A DNA stretch of 64,000 nt from Clostridia bacterium (GTDB taxonomy: Bacteria; Bacillota; Clostridia; Oscillospirales; Acutalibacteraceae), in NCBI GenBank assembly GCA_017516745.1, contig JAFXBF010000011.1:180640-244639 (forward strand). The letters are read 5' to 3'. Numbering within the stretch: position 1 is the first letter of the stretch; every line of letters begins with the position of its first letter. Positions 52,727 through 61,173 of this stretch are shown piece after piece. The position numbers and the translations under genes were made by a program. Below the pieces are notes generated by a model. That model was not told where the DNA came from, made no database searches, and was given only the letters and a program-made list of their open reading frames with translations.

Positions 52727-53419
52727 ATGTCTCTTTTTGCAATAGGGGATACACACCTTTCCTTCGGCGTTGAAAAGCCTATGGATGTTTTTCACGGCTG
52801 GAGCGGCTACGAGCAAAGGCTTGAAGAAAACTGGCGCAAGATAGTAAAGGAAGATGACACCGTGCTTATCTGCGGCGATGTTTCCTGGGGAATGAAGCTC
52901 CCCGAAGCACTCGAGGATTTCCGCTTTTTGCACTCCCTGCCCGGTAAGAAAATCCTTATGAAGGGTAACCACGATTACTGGTGGGAAACCAAGGCGAAAA
53001 TGCAGCGCTTCCTTGCCGATAATGGCATTGATTCGATTGATTTTCTTTTCAACAATGCCTTCCGTTTAGGCGATATCTGCATTGCAGGTACAAAGGGCTG
53101 GTTTTACGAGAGCGGTGCGGAGGATGAAGCCAAGGCACTCAATCGTGAGGTCGGCAGATTAAGGCGCTCGCTTCAGGATGCAAAACGCCTGGGCGGTGAG
53201 CCTGTTGCGTTTTTGCACTATCCGCCTGTCAGCAATAAGGCGGCTGTAAATGAGCTGATAGGTGTGCTCAAAGAGTTTGATGTGAAGCGGTGTTACTATG
53301 CTCACCTTCACGGCGCATCAATCAAAAACGCCTTTGTTTCGGAGTATGAGGGTGTGCAATTTTATCTGATTTCGGGCGACAGCCTCGGTTTTTGTCCGAA
53401 ATTAATAGAAAAATATTGA
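52727..53419 (+). CDS. Metallophosphoesterase (calcineurin-like)
   Basis: 230 residues: IGDTHLSFG, ICGDVSWGMKLPEAL, LMKGNHDYWW, LHYPP and YYAHLHGASI give the metal-binding pattern of cytosolic calcineurin-like phosphoesterases. A conserved Firmicutes family of unknown substrate. GAGGGC precedes the ATG; it is 5 nt after thrC. Confidence 0.92.
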   Translation: MSLFAIGDTHLSFGVEKPMDVFHGWSGYEQRLEENWRKIVKEDDTVLICGDVSWGMKLPEALEDFRFLHSLPGKKILMKGNHDYWWETKAKMQRFLADNGIDSIDFLFNNAFRLGDICIAGTKGWFYESGAEDEAKALNREVGRLRRSLQDAKRLGGEPVAFLHYPPVSNKAAVNELIGVLKEFDVKRCYYAHLHGASIKNAFVSEYEGVQFYLISGDSLGFCPKLIEKY

Positions 53420-53468
53420 AAATTTGGCAAAATTTATTATTAAAACTATAGCCATTTCAGTTTTAACG

Positions 53469-53477
53469 TGCTATAAT
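53469..53477 (+). promoter_or_regulatory. Extended -10 promoter of tig
   Basis: TGCTATAAT (TGn extended -10) 33 nt before the ATG; no good -35. Confidence 0.55.
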
Positions 53478-53509
53478 ACTTGGGTCTAAATACTAGGAGG
53501 ATTTTAAAA

Positions 53510-54913
53510 ATGAGCTTAAAATCAGTCAAAGAAGCAGAAGCTAACGTTCAGGAACTTACCGTAACCATTGATGCTGCAACCTTCAAGGCAGCTACAGTCA
53601 AGGTTTACAACAAGCAGAAGAAGGATATTGCTATCCCCGGCTTCCGTAAGGGTAAGGTTCCCATGCAGATGGTAGAGAGAATGTACGGCAAGGGCGTTTT
53701 CTATGAGGATGCTCTCAACGACCTTTTCCCTGCTGCAGTAGATGAAGCAATCAAAGAGTCAGGCATCGAAGCCGCAAGCGGCGCTTACGATGCAAACGTA
53801 GTCGAAATCGGCGACAACGGCGTAGAGTTCACAGTAAAGGTTGCAACTCAGCCCGATGCAGATGTCGGCGAATATAAGGGCCTCAGCGCAGAGAAGCCTG
53901 CCGCAGAGGTTACAGACGAAGAAGTTAACCACGAGATTGACCACCTTCGTGAGCAGAACTCCAGACTTGTCGATGTTGACGACAGAGCAGCCAAGGACGG
54001 CGATATGGCAAACATCAATTTCGAAGGCTTTGTCGACGGCGTAGCTTTCGAAGGCGGCAAGGCAGAGGATTACGACCTTGTTCTCGGTTCAGGCGCATTC
54101 ATCCCCGGCTTCGAGGAGCAGATCGTCGGCAAGAACATAGGCGAAGAGTTCGACGTAAACGTTACCTTCCCCACAGAATACACACCCGAGCTTGCAGGTA
54201 AGGAAGCTGTTTTCAAGTGTAAGCTCAACAAGCTCTCCTTCAAGGAGCTTCCCGAGGTTGATGACGAGTTCGCAAAGGATCTCGGCGAGTACGACACAAT
54301 TGCTCAGCTTAAGGAAGGCATCAAGAAGGAACTCGGCGAAGCAAAGCAGAGAAACGCTGACGACGCTTTTGAGAACGCTCTCAGAGAACAGCTTGTTGAA
54401 AACGTAAAGGCAGAAATCCCTGCAATCATCATTGACGAGGCTGCACAGCAGAATAAGGACAGCTTCATTCAGCGCTTCGAGTCCCAGGGCATCAGCTATG
54501 AGCAGTACCTTGCATACACAGGTATGGATGAGAAGGTTCTCGACGAGCAGATCAGAGCAGAGGCTGAAAAGCAGGTCAAGCTCCGCCTTGCACTTGAGAA
54601 GATTGCAAAGCTTGAAAATATCGAAGTTACCGATGAGGATGTCAACGCAGAGTACGACAAGATTGCCACAACCTACGGTCTTGACCTTGAAACAGTCAAG
54701 AAGTTTGCTCCCGCTGAAAGCGTAAAGGCTGACGTTGCCGTACAGAAGGCTATGAAGGTTGTTGTTGACAACGCAAAGGCTGCAAAGAAGAAGGCCGCTC
54801 CCAAGAAGAAGGCTGCTCCCAAGGCAGAGGCTGCCGAGGGTGAGGAAAAGCCTGCTCCCAAGAAGCGCACAACCAAGAAGGCCGCAGAGAAAAAGGCAGA
54901 AGACGCTGAATAA
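53510..54913 (+). CDS. tig: Trigger factor with extended Lys/Ala tail
   Basis: Ribosome-associated chaperone and prolyl isomerase. 467 residues: N-terminal ribosome-binding domain with PGFRKGKVPMQMVERMYG (signature loop), the FKBP domain from GDMANINFEGFVDGVAFEGG, and the helical C-terminal chaperone domain. After about residue 427 comes a ~40-residue tail (KKKAAPKKKAAPKAEAAEG onwards) of Lys/Ala/Pro repeats, not seen in typical trigger factors. Start ATG 53510 follows AGGAGG; an earlier in-frame ATG (53480) lacks one. tig-clpP-clpX order is conserved. Confidence 0.97.
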   Translation: MSLKSVKEAEANVQELTVTIDAATFKAATVKVYNKQKKDIAIPGFRKGKVPMQMVERMYGKGVFYEDALNDLFPAAVDEAIKESGIEAASGAYDANVVEIGDNGVEFTVKVATQPDADVGEYKGLSAEKPAAEVTDEEVNHEIDHLREQNSRLVDVDDRAAKDGDMANINFEGFVDGVAFEGGKAEDYDLVLGSGAFIPGFEEQIVGKNIGEEFDVNVTFPTEYTPELAGKEAVFKCKLNKLSFKELPEVDDEFAKDLGEYDTIAQLKEGIKKELGEAKQRNADDAFENALREQLVENVKAEIPAIIIDEAAQQNKDSFIQRFESQGISYEQYLAYTGMDEKVLDEQIRAEAEKQVKLRLALEKIAKLENIEVTDEDVNAEYDKIATTYGLDLETVKKFAPAESVKADVAVQKAMKVVVDNAKAAKKKAAPKKKAAPKAEAAEGEEKPAPKKRTTKKAAEKKAEDAE

Positions 54914-54954
54914 TCATAAAGCGTAGCAGCCAATAATAAGATTTAATGTCTGTA

Positions 54955-54994
54955 AGACCGGCAGAGCCTTTGTAGTAAAAGTTTCTGCCGGTCA
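54955..54994 (+). terminator. Hairpin after tig
   Basis: AGACCGGCAGA/TCTGCCGGTC stem with a long loop and no strong T run, so perhaps a partial terminator. Confidence 0.5.
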
Positions 54995-55043
54995 TAAATC
55001 AATTTTCAGCAAGAGTTTAATAATTGAAAAGGAGAAATGAAAA

Positions 55044-55625
55044 ATGAGTTTAGTACCGTATGTTGTAGAGCAGACAAGCAGAGGTGAAAGACAGTTTGAT
55101 ATTTTTTCAAGACTGCTCACCGACAGAATAATCGTCCTTTCAGACGAGGTTAACGACGCAACGGCAAGCCTTGTTGTTGCCCAGCTTCTTTTCCTTGAGG
55201 GTCAGGACAGCGAAAAGGATATCAGCCTTTATATCAACAGCCCCGGCGGTTCTGTTTCCGCAGGTCTTGCAATTTATGACACTATGCAGTACATCAAGTG
55301 CGATGTTTCAACAATCTGCATGGGTATGGCTGCAAGCATGGGTGCTTTCCTGCTTTCATCGGGTGCAAAGGGCAAGCGTTATGCTCTTCCCAACAGCGAA
55401 ATTATGATTCATCAGCCTCTCGGCGGTACGAAGGGTCAGGCATCCGATATCGCAATTGAAGCTGAGCACATTCTCAAAATCAAGAACAACCTCAACAAAA
55501 TCCTCGCCGAAAACACAGGCAAGGATATCGAAACAATTGCCGTTGATACAGACAGAAACAACTGGATGAGCGCTGAAGAAGCAGCCGCTTACGGCCTTGT
55601 TGATAAGGTTCTTTACAAGAGATAA
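55044..55625 (+). CDS. clpP: ATP-dependent Clp protease proteolytic subunit ClpP
   Basis: 193 residues. The serine protease forms a double heptamer fed by ClpX. The catalytic triad is visible: Ser98 in [11 protein letters not shown], His123 in MIHQPLGG and Asp168 in [28 protein letters not shown] is the substrate-channel motif. AAAGGAGA precedes the ATG; clpX follows after 25 nt. Confidence 0.98.
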   Translation: MSLVPYVVEQTSRGERQFDIFSRLLTDRIIVLSDEVNDATASLVVAQLLFLEGQDSEKDISLYINSPGGSVSAGLAIYDTMQYIKCDVSTICMGMAASMGAFLLSSGAKGKRYALPNSEIMIHQPLGGTKGQASDIAIEAEHILKIKNNLNKILAENTGKDIETIAVDTDRNNWMSAEEAAAYGLVDKVLYKR

Positions 55626-55650
55626 ATTTTATTTTTAGGAGAAAATACCA

Positions 55651-56979
55651 ATGCCAAGAGACGGCGATATGAGAGAAAAGGCAGTTCGCTGTTCGTTCTG
55701 CAACAAGCTCCAGAGCCAGGTCGATAAGCTTATCGCAGGCCCGGGTGTCTTTATCTGTGACGAATGTGTTGAGCTGTGCCGCAGCATAATTGAGGAAGAA
55801 GGGGAGTCCCACAAGGGCAGAAAATCTGCTCAGCCGGGTGCTTTCACTCTGCCCAAGCCTATGCAGATTAAAGAAAAACTTGACGAATACGTAATTGGTC
55901 AGGACGAAGCCAAAATCGTCCTGAGCGTTGCTGTTTATAACCACTATAAGCGCATTTTCTTTGGCCACGATTCGGGTGCGGAAATCCAGAAGAGCAATAT
56001 CCTTATGCTCGGCCCTACGGGTGTCGGCAAAACAATGCTTGCCCAGACACTCGCCAGAATCCTTGACGTACCCTTCGCAATTGCCGATGCAACTACGCTT
56101 ACAGAGGCAGGCTATGTCGGTGAAGACGTTGAAAATATCCTCCTTCGCCTCATTCAGGCAGCCGATTTCGATATAGAAAAGGCCGAGCGTGGCATTATCT
56201 ATGTCGATGAAATTGACAAGATTGCAAGAAAATCCGAAAACGCTTCCATCACCCGTGATGTCAGCGGTGAGGGCGTACAGCAGGCACTCCTCAAGATTAT
56301 TGAGGGTACTGTTTCCAACGTTCCTCCCGGAGGCGGCAGAAAGCATCCCCAGCAGGAGTTTATCCAGATTAATACCGCAAATATCCTCTTTATCTGCGGC
56401 GGTGCTTTTGACGGAATTGAAAAGATTATCGAAAAGCGTATCGGTGGCTCTGCACTCGGCTTCGAGGCAGCAATTAAAGATAAGAGTCAGCTTGATTCGG
56501 ACTATATTATGGGTCAGGCTATACACCAGGATTTGGTCAAATTCGGCCTTATTCCCGAGCTTGTCGGCCGTATGCCAGTTATGACTGCGCTTCACGAGCT
56601 TGACAGGGAATCCCTTGTCCGTATTCTCAAAGAGCCCAAGAACTCCATCGTCAAGCAGTACACACAGCTTGTCGGTATGGACGATGTTGAGCTTGAGTTT
56701 GAGCCCGAGGCACTTGATGCAATTGCCGATATGACTTTAGAGAAGAAAACAGGCGCAAGAGGTCTGCGCTCCATTATGGAAAAAACACTCATCCCGATAA
56801 TGTACTCCATTCCCTCGGATGCCTCCGTCTGCAAGGTTGTAATTACTGCGGACTGTGTTAAAAACGGAGTCGAGCCCGTGCTTGTAAAGGACAGCACAAG
56901 GCAGGAAAAGGTGCTCACGACCGACTTCAATTTTTCCGTTGAACAAAACAAAAAGAGAAAAACACAAAAAGCATACTGA
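55651..56979 (+). CDS. clpX: ATP-dependent Clp protease ATP-binding subunit ClpX
   Basis: 442 residues. AAA+ unfoldase delivering substrates to ClpP. An N-terminal zinc-binding domain ([19 protein letters not shown] then CDECVELC), Walker [16 protein letters not shown], Walker [14 protein letters not shown], the pore-loop and the sensor-2 motif [14 protein letters not shown] are all present. GGAGAA precedes the ATG. Follows clpP in the same transcript; the next gene has a strong promoter of its own. Confidence 0.98.
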   Translation: MPRDGDMREKAVRCSFCNKLQSQVDKLIAGPGVFICDECVELCRSIIEEEGESHKGRKSAQPGAFTLPKPMQIKEKLDEYVIGQDEAKIVLSVAVYNHYKRIFFGHDSGAEIQKSNILMLGPTGVGKTMLAQTLARILDVPFAIADATTLTEAGYVGEDVENILLRLIQAADFDIEKAERGIIYVDEIDKIARKSENASITRDVSGEGVQQALLKIIEGTVSNVPPGGGRKHPQQEFIQINTANILFICGGAFDGIEKIIEKRIGGSALGFEAAIKDKSQLDSDYIMGQAIHQDLVKFGLIPELVGRMPVMTALHELDRESLVRILKEPKNSIVKQYTQLVGMDDVELEFEPEALDAIADMTLEKKTGARGLRSIMEKTLIPIMYSIPSDASVCKVVITADCVKNGVEPVLVKDSTRQEKVLTTDFNFSVEQNKKRKTQKAY

Positions 56980-57016
56980 TTTTGTGTTGATTTAGTGTAA
57001 AATACACAATATTTTG

Positions 57017-57046
57017 TTGACAAACATTTCCAATTAGTATTATAAT
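57017..57046 (+). promoter_or_regulatory. Strong SigA-type promoter of the surface protein
   Basis: TTGACA (57017-57022), an 18-nt spacer, TATAAT (57041-57046). The leader then carries two small hairpins (GGGCTTTAGTCCC, then AAGCGG..CCGCTT). Confidence 0.85.
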
Positions 57047-57111
57047 GCTTATATAAAGGGGCTTTAGTCCCTTGAAGCGGTTTGGCCGCTTAAGCGAAAG
57101 GATGAATTTAA

Positions 57112-58623
57112 GTGAAAATCAGAATGAACAAGCTCGTTGCCGCTCTTCTTGCAGTCGCACTCGTTTTCGGTGCGGTTTCCGTTATGGCAGGCGCAGCAAA
57201 CGACACCCCCTATGTTAAAGTTTCAAGTATTTCGAACGTTGTTATCGGCTCAAAGAATCAGACTGTTACCGTAAGCCTTTCTAAGGACACGGAGCTTAAA
57301 AATGCATCCGTCGTCCTCACTTACGAGGATACCGATGCTCTTAAAGATGCAAGTGTTACTCTCGGAACGGGTGTCAGCGGCAATTTTGATGTTGCAGATG
57401 AAGGCGGCAAAATTACTCTTAATGTAACTTCTGCTGCTAACGCAACAAATGCTGATATGACTCTTTTCATAATCAAGTTCGACTTTGCTTCGGATGCAAA
57501 GGGCCTTGTTGAGCTTACTGCTAAGGTTGCTCCGATTGTAACAGAAGACGATGCAAAGGCAATGATTGGCGAAAAAGAATTCGGCGCATCACTTGTTGTC
57601 GGCGAAGAAGCTGACGATGTTTACAATAACTTCGTAGGTATCGGTCTCAAGGGTGCTGTCAAGGCAGCAGGCAAGGATGCTCCCATTGCAGATATAGATG
57701 TCAACGTAACACTTCTTCCCTGCGAAGGCGACCAGGCAATGAAGTCTGTTGCTCCCTTTACGTTGGAAATGACCGATGTAATGTGCACAAAACCCGTTCT
57801 CAAGAATGAAGATATCAAGGCTTTCCTTGATACAAAGAAGGACGATATTACAGCAAAAATTCAGCTTGTCGACGGCAATGAAAAAATCTCTTATGAGGAT
57901 TTTGATGTTGAAAAGGCAGTTATCAGCCATGAGCCCGCAGATGCAAAGACCTATGAAGAGGGCAAGAAGTACGTATATTCCGTAACCCTTAAGCAGCTTA
58001 AGAAGACAACTGCTACTATCGAGGTTATCTTCAGACCTGCTTTTGAGGACACAACCCTTTACCATAGCTCCGACATCGCACCCTTTAAGATGTCTATGGA
58101 AGTAAACGCAGGTAAAACTGTTAAATCACAGGCTGAAATTCTTACATATATCAAGACATACGCTCCCACAATTGATCAGCATATCAAGGATAAGTCCGAA
58201 GGTAAGTACGACCTCGGCGATTTCGTTCTCGATGAATCCGTTGTCGGCTTCAACGGCGCTAAAATGACAGGTAAGGAAACCTTTGTTGAAGGCGGCGAAA
58301 ACGTTTATACTGTTTACTTTGACCAGGTCAATGTTCCTGCTACCGTTCTCGGTGCAGCAGCACAGGCTCTCGGCAGCATCGACTACAGCCAGTTTGTAAA
58401 GGCTCAGGTTTTCGCTATCAACGAAACAATCGATGCCTTCAAGGCAATGGTTGACAGCCTCGTAAACGCAGAGTGGCCCACAGCAGACGATGTCAAGGAA
58501 GAGGATAAGGACGATTCCAAGAGCCCGAGCACAGGCTCCTCCGTCAGCCTCGGCTTTGCCCTCGCTTCTGTCGTAGCTCTCGCTTCTGCCGCAGCTCTCG
58601 CAGTTAAGAGAAAAGATGACTGA
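57112..58623 (+). CDS. Secreted surface protein with cohesin-like domain and C-terminal anchor
   Basis: 503 residues. A Sec signal (KLVAALLAVALVFGAVSVMAGA), then a beta-rich domain about 35-150 (VTVSLSKDTELKNASVVLTYEDTDALKDASVTLGTG, LFIIKFDFASDAKGLVELTA) that resembles cohesin/Ig-like folds, then two further beta-rich blocks (about 180-320 and 325-420), an acidic spacer (EEDKDDSKSPSTGS) and a C-terminal membrane segment ending in KRKDD. SPSTGS plus helix plus basic tail resembles a sortase signal variant. GTG start with AAAGGATG upstream. Role not certain; likely an abundant surface or scaffold protein. Confidence 0.75.
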   Translation: MKIRMNKLVAALLAVALVFGAVSVMAGAANDTPYVKVSSISNVVIGSKNQTVTVSLSKDTELKNASVVLTYEDTDALKDASVTLGTGVSGNFDVADEGGKITLNVTSAANATNADMTLFIIKFDFASDAKGLVELTAKVAPIVTEDDAKAMIGEKEFGASLVVGEEADDVYNNFVGIGLKGAVKAAGKDAPIADIDVNVTLLPCEGDQAMKSVAPFTLEMTDVMCTKPVLKNEDIKAFLDTKKDDITAKIQLVDGNEKISYEDFDVEKAVISHEPADAKTYEEGKKYVYSVTLKQLKKTTATIEVIFRPAFEDTTLYHSSDIAPFKMSMEVNAGKTVKSQAEILTYIKTYAPTIDQHIKDKSEGKYDLGDFVLDESVVGFNGAKMTGKETFVEGGENVYTVYFDQVNVPATVLGAAAQALGSIDYSQFVKAQVFAINETIDAFKAMVDSLVNAEWPTADDVKEEDKDDSKSPSTGSSVSLGFALASVVALASAAALAVKRKDD

Positions 58624-58638
58624 TTGATTTGAATTACG

Positions 58639-58675
58639 AAAGGTGTACTTCTTGATGTAAGAGGTACACCTTTTA
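58639..58675 (+). terminator. Terminator of the surface protein
   Basis: AAAGGTGTAC/GTACACCTTTT stem with a 15-nt loop and T-rich end. Confidence 0.88.
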
Positions 58676-58680
58676 TGCTT

Positions 58681-58759
58681 TGTAGGGGCGATTCACGAAT
58701 CGCCCGTAATTTACCGACATATCGCTTTTACGGCGGGCAATTCGTGAATTACCCCTACA
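58681..58759. mobile_element. 79-bp MITE-like palindromic element
   Basis: Terminal inverted repeats TGTAGGGGCGATTCACGAAT... (58681-58706) and its near-complement (58734-58759) match at 23 of 26 positions, with a 27-nt centre. No coding potential. Inserted between the surface-protein terminator and the next ribosome site. Confidence 0.7.
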
Positions 58760-58792
58760 AAGCCAACTATCAATTTTACAAGGAGAAAAACG

Positions 58793-59290
58793 ATGAGAAG
58801 ATTTTTCAAAAAACGTAATACAGAAAGCAATATTAAATTTGAAACAAATGAAACAGAAAAAGTGAATAAAGCACAGCCGTTGATTGTTGACGGTTTGACC
58901 CAAGAAATGACATTTTTCCACGATGAATTCAAAGTTGATGATAAGTCCACCAAATTAACCTTATCTGTGTGTTCAAAATATTCGGGTAAACCTATTGGTA
59001 AACTGTGCTTTGATTTCGGTTATTCCGTTATTGTTCACAGAATCGGCACTAATTCTATAGTTACAACAATCTATGATATGATTCTTGAGTTTGAACATAA
59101 TAACCCGGATTATGTTGCCGGTGCACCTATCCTGATTACTGATAGTGAGTTTTTGGATTGGTATATCAAAACTTATAGAGAAACTGATAGACGGAATCTG
59201 ATTAGTCTTTTTGTCTATAATGAAGAATACTATTACGAGTTTATTCTAAATGCGTTACCTGAAATCACCTTTATTAAAAATGAAGATTAA
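58793..59290 (+). CDS. Hypothetical protein (orphan, A+T-rich)
   Basis: 165 residues, not recognised. A basic start (MRRFFKKRN), then a mixed alpha/beta pattern with no signal peptide or membrane helix: SKYSGKPIGKLCFDFGYSVIVHRIG, an acidic helix YDMILEFEHNNPDY, and a tyrosine-rich end (VYNEEYYYEFILNA). AGGAGAAAAACG precedes the ATG. The gene is clearly more A+T-rich than neighbours and is flanked by repeat elements, which suggests recent acquisition. A role as a small regulatory or immunity-type protein is possible but unproven. Confidence 0.6.
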   Translation: MRRFFKKRNTESNIKFETNETEKVNKAQPLIVDGLTQEMTFFHDEFKVDDKSTKLTLSVCSKYSGKPIGKLCFDFGYSVIVHRIGTNSIVTTIYDMILEFEHNNPDYVAGAPILITDSEFLDWYIKTYRETDRRNLISLFVYNEEYYYEFILNALPEITFIKNED

Positions 59291-59408
59291 GTATATCTAT
59301 AAAGTATGAAAAGGATCAGAAACTGAAAATTTTTATCAATCGTCGAGACGCCAACTTCTGTCCAAACAACTTGCAAACTGTAGTTTGAAAAGAAAGGAAT
59401 AGTTCATT

Positions 59409-59960
59409 ATGACCCACTGCGGAACACAAAAATTGGAAACAGACAGATTGATTTTACGGCGGTATGTGTCCGAGGATGCACCTGCAAAATATAAAAACTG
59501 GACAGCCGACCCCGAGGTTACAAAATTTCTTATGTGGAAGCCTCACCCGAGCGAAGAATACACCCAAAACATAACGGATGAATGCGTAAAACAATATTCT
59601 GACGATAAATTTTACCGTTGGGCTATTGTGTTCAAAGATAACGGCGACGAGCCAATCGGCGATATTGCTGTTGTCCGTATGGATGAAGAAGTTTCAATGG
59701 TACATATCGGCTATTGTCTCGGCAGAGCATGGTGGAATAAAGGAATTATGTCCGAAGCCCTCAAAGCGGTTATGGATTTTATGTTTGATATTGTCGGTGT
59801 AAACCGCATCGAATCAAGGCACGACCCTCTAAACCCCAACTCGGGCAAGGTGATGCAAAAATGCGGTATGAAATACGAGGGAACTCTGCGCAGCGCCGAC
59901 TGGAACAACCAGGGTATCTGTGATGCGAGCTATTATGCATTGTTAAAATCGGAACGCTGA
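59409..59960 (+). CDS. GNAT-family N-acetyltransferase (RimJ/RimL type)
   Basis: 183 residues. KLETDRLILRRYVSEDAPAKYKNW opening, central VHIGYCLGRAWWNKGIMSEALKAVMDFMF with the acetyl-CoA-binding loop, and NRIESRHDPLNPNSGKVMQKCGMKYEGTLR are standard for RimJ/RimL-like acetyltransferases. Substrate (ribosomal protein, peptide or small amine) cannot be named. GAAAGGAATAG precedes the ATG. Confidence 0.9.
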   Translation: MTHCGTQKLETDRLILRRYVSEDAPAKYKNWTADPEVTKFLMWKPHPSEEYTQNITDECVKQYSDDKFYRWAIVFKDNGDEPIGDIAVVRMDEEVSMVHIGYCLGRAWWNKGIMSEALKAVMDFMFDIVGVNRIESRHDPLNPNSGKVMQKCGMKYEGTLRSADWNNQGICDASYYALLKSER

Positions 59961-59995
59961 GTCTTTTTGGTTGGTAAAAATAATAAAGAAACAAT

Positions 59996-60032
59996 ATAAA
60001 CAAACAGACAGACAGACAAACAAACAAACAAA
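59996..60032. repeat. Tetranucleotide microsatellite
   Basis: Runs of CAGA and CAAA units (about nine tetramers) directly after the GNAT gene, adjoining the inverted-repeat element at 60030. Confidence 0.6.
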
Positions 60033-60284
60033 TTACAGTTTGTCGGGGGACAAACAATGCATAATTCGTAAATGCGTAATTCGTAATGAATGGTGGGCTA
60101 CGCCCACACCAGGATTATATAATGCTCCGCATACACCTCATCAGTCACCTGCGGTGACAGCTTCCCCTCGCAGGGGAAGCCTTTAGATATAGCAGTCTCC
60201 TTAATAGCCTTCCCCTTGAGGGGAAGGGGGACCGCCGAACGGTGGTGGATGAGGTGTTTAAAAGATTCTGACAAACCGTAATTT
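60030..60284. mobile_element. 255-bp structured intergenic element with terminal inverted repeats
   Basis: Ends AAATTACAGTTTGTC (60030-60044) and GACAAACCGTAATTT (60270-60284) are inverted with one mismatch. Inside are nested hairpins: GTCACC/GGTGAC, GCTTCCCCT/AGGGGAAGC, CCTTCCCCT/AGGGGAAGG, and long-range CACCTCATC/GATGAGGTG. No coding potential. The GTTTGTCGGGGACAAAC left-end motif is shared with 30234. The rest of the 390-bp gap holds only the microsatellite and the promoter below. Confidence 0.7.
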
Positions 60285-60315
60285 ACTTTTATGTAACAAA
60301 TAATATATGTAATTA

Positions 60316-60324
60316 TGTTATAAT
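60316..60324 (+). promoter_or_regulatory. Extended -10 promoter of the secreted protein
   Basis: TGTTATAAT (TGn-TATAAT) 28 nt before the ATG at 60352; no clear -35. Confidence 0.5.
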
Positions 60325-60351
60325 AATAAAAACCAAGGAGGTAAAACGACA

Positions 60352-61017
60352 ATGAAAAAAACAATAAGCATAATTCTTGCGCTTGTAATTGCTCTTTCAA
60401 CCTTTCCTTTCGGTGCATCTGCCGCCGAAACCAATAAAACCGAGGCGCTCTTTGCAAAAATTAACGAGGCAAAAGAAGTTTCCGTCACACTCAAAGCAGG
60501 CGATGTAAATCTTTTCGGCTTCCTTCATATGAGCGCAACCGATACCGTTTACATAAAGGGCAACAAGGTTGCCTACGAATATAAGGCAGGCTTTCTTTCT
60601 GCCCGTGCTATTTATGACGGCGATAATATCTACGGCATCCTGCCTATGCTTCCCTTCTTCTATGTCAAGCTCGACGGCTCTGTTTTAGGTAAGCCCGATG
60701 TATGGTCACTTATCGAGGGCGCAAGCAACATCACTCTCGGCGTTCTCCGTTATCTTAAGAGCTATAACGAAACTGTTGACGGCGTTGGATACTACGTCGA
60801 GGAGTTTGACGACAGAGCACAGGTCACAAGCAAGTTCTACTATGTCGGCGATACCCTCAAAATGCTTAAGGTAACCGATGCACAGACAGGCTCAATCCAG
60901 TACACCTATTTCGAGAAAATCTCCTTCACCGTTGACGACAGCATTTTTGCTGTTCCCGAATCTGCCTTTGATTTGTCAATCCTGCTCAAAGGCCTTGTAG
61001 CAGCGTTGCTCACATAA
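60352..61017 (+). CDS. Secreted protein of unknown function (221 aa)
   Basis: A clear Sec signal peptide (MKKTISIILALVIALSTFPFGASAAE, cleavage near residue 24), then a beta-rich domain with many short strands (VSVTLKAGDVNLFGFLHM, VAYEYKAGFLSARAIYDGDNIYGIL) and a C-terminal hydrophobic segment (ILLKGLVAALLT). The pattern of paired strands and a short helix resembles LolA/LppX-like carrier folds, but this is a fold impression only. Ribosome site AAGGAGG. Ends at a hairpin terminator near-identical to the one after the MerR gene. Confidence 0.7.
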   Translation: MKKTISIILALVIALSTFPFGASAAETNKTEALFAKINEAKEVSVTLKAGDVNLFGFLHMSATDTVYIKGNKVAYEYKAGFLSARAIYDGDNIYGILPMLPFFYVKLDGSVLGKPDVWSLIEGASNITLGVLRYLKSYNETVDGVGYYVEEFDDRAQVTSKFYYVGDTLKMLKVTDAQTGSIQYTYFEKISFTVDDSIFAVPESAFDLSILLKGLVAALLT

Positions 61018-61033
61018 TATCAAACATAAAAAC

Positions 61034-61075
61034 AACACCGATGTGTTTAATTACAAACGCATCGGTGTTATTATA
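61034..61075 (+). terminator. Terminator of the 221-aa secreted protein
   Basis: AACACCGATGTGTTT/AAACGCATCGGTGTT long stem with a small loop and a T-rich tail. Near-identical to 62537-62580. Confidence 0.85.
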
Positions 61076-61119
61076 CTATAACAATTTGCAGAAATTGCGC
61101 TATTTTTTTGCAAAAGCAC

Positions 61120-61150
61120 TTGACATTTACCTTGGGTGAATTGTTATAAT
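61120..61150 (+). promoter_or_regulatory. MerR-type promoter with 19-bp spacer and dyad
   Basis: TTGACA (61120-61125) and TATAAT (61145-61150) with a 19-nt spacer that holds TTTACC, TTG, GGTGAA (61126-61140), an imperfect dyad centred between the elements: the geometry of promoters remodelled by MerR-family activators. Confidence 0.7.
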
Positions 61151-61173
61151 CGGCACGAAAGGTGATGAAACTT

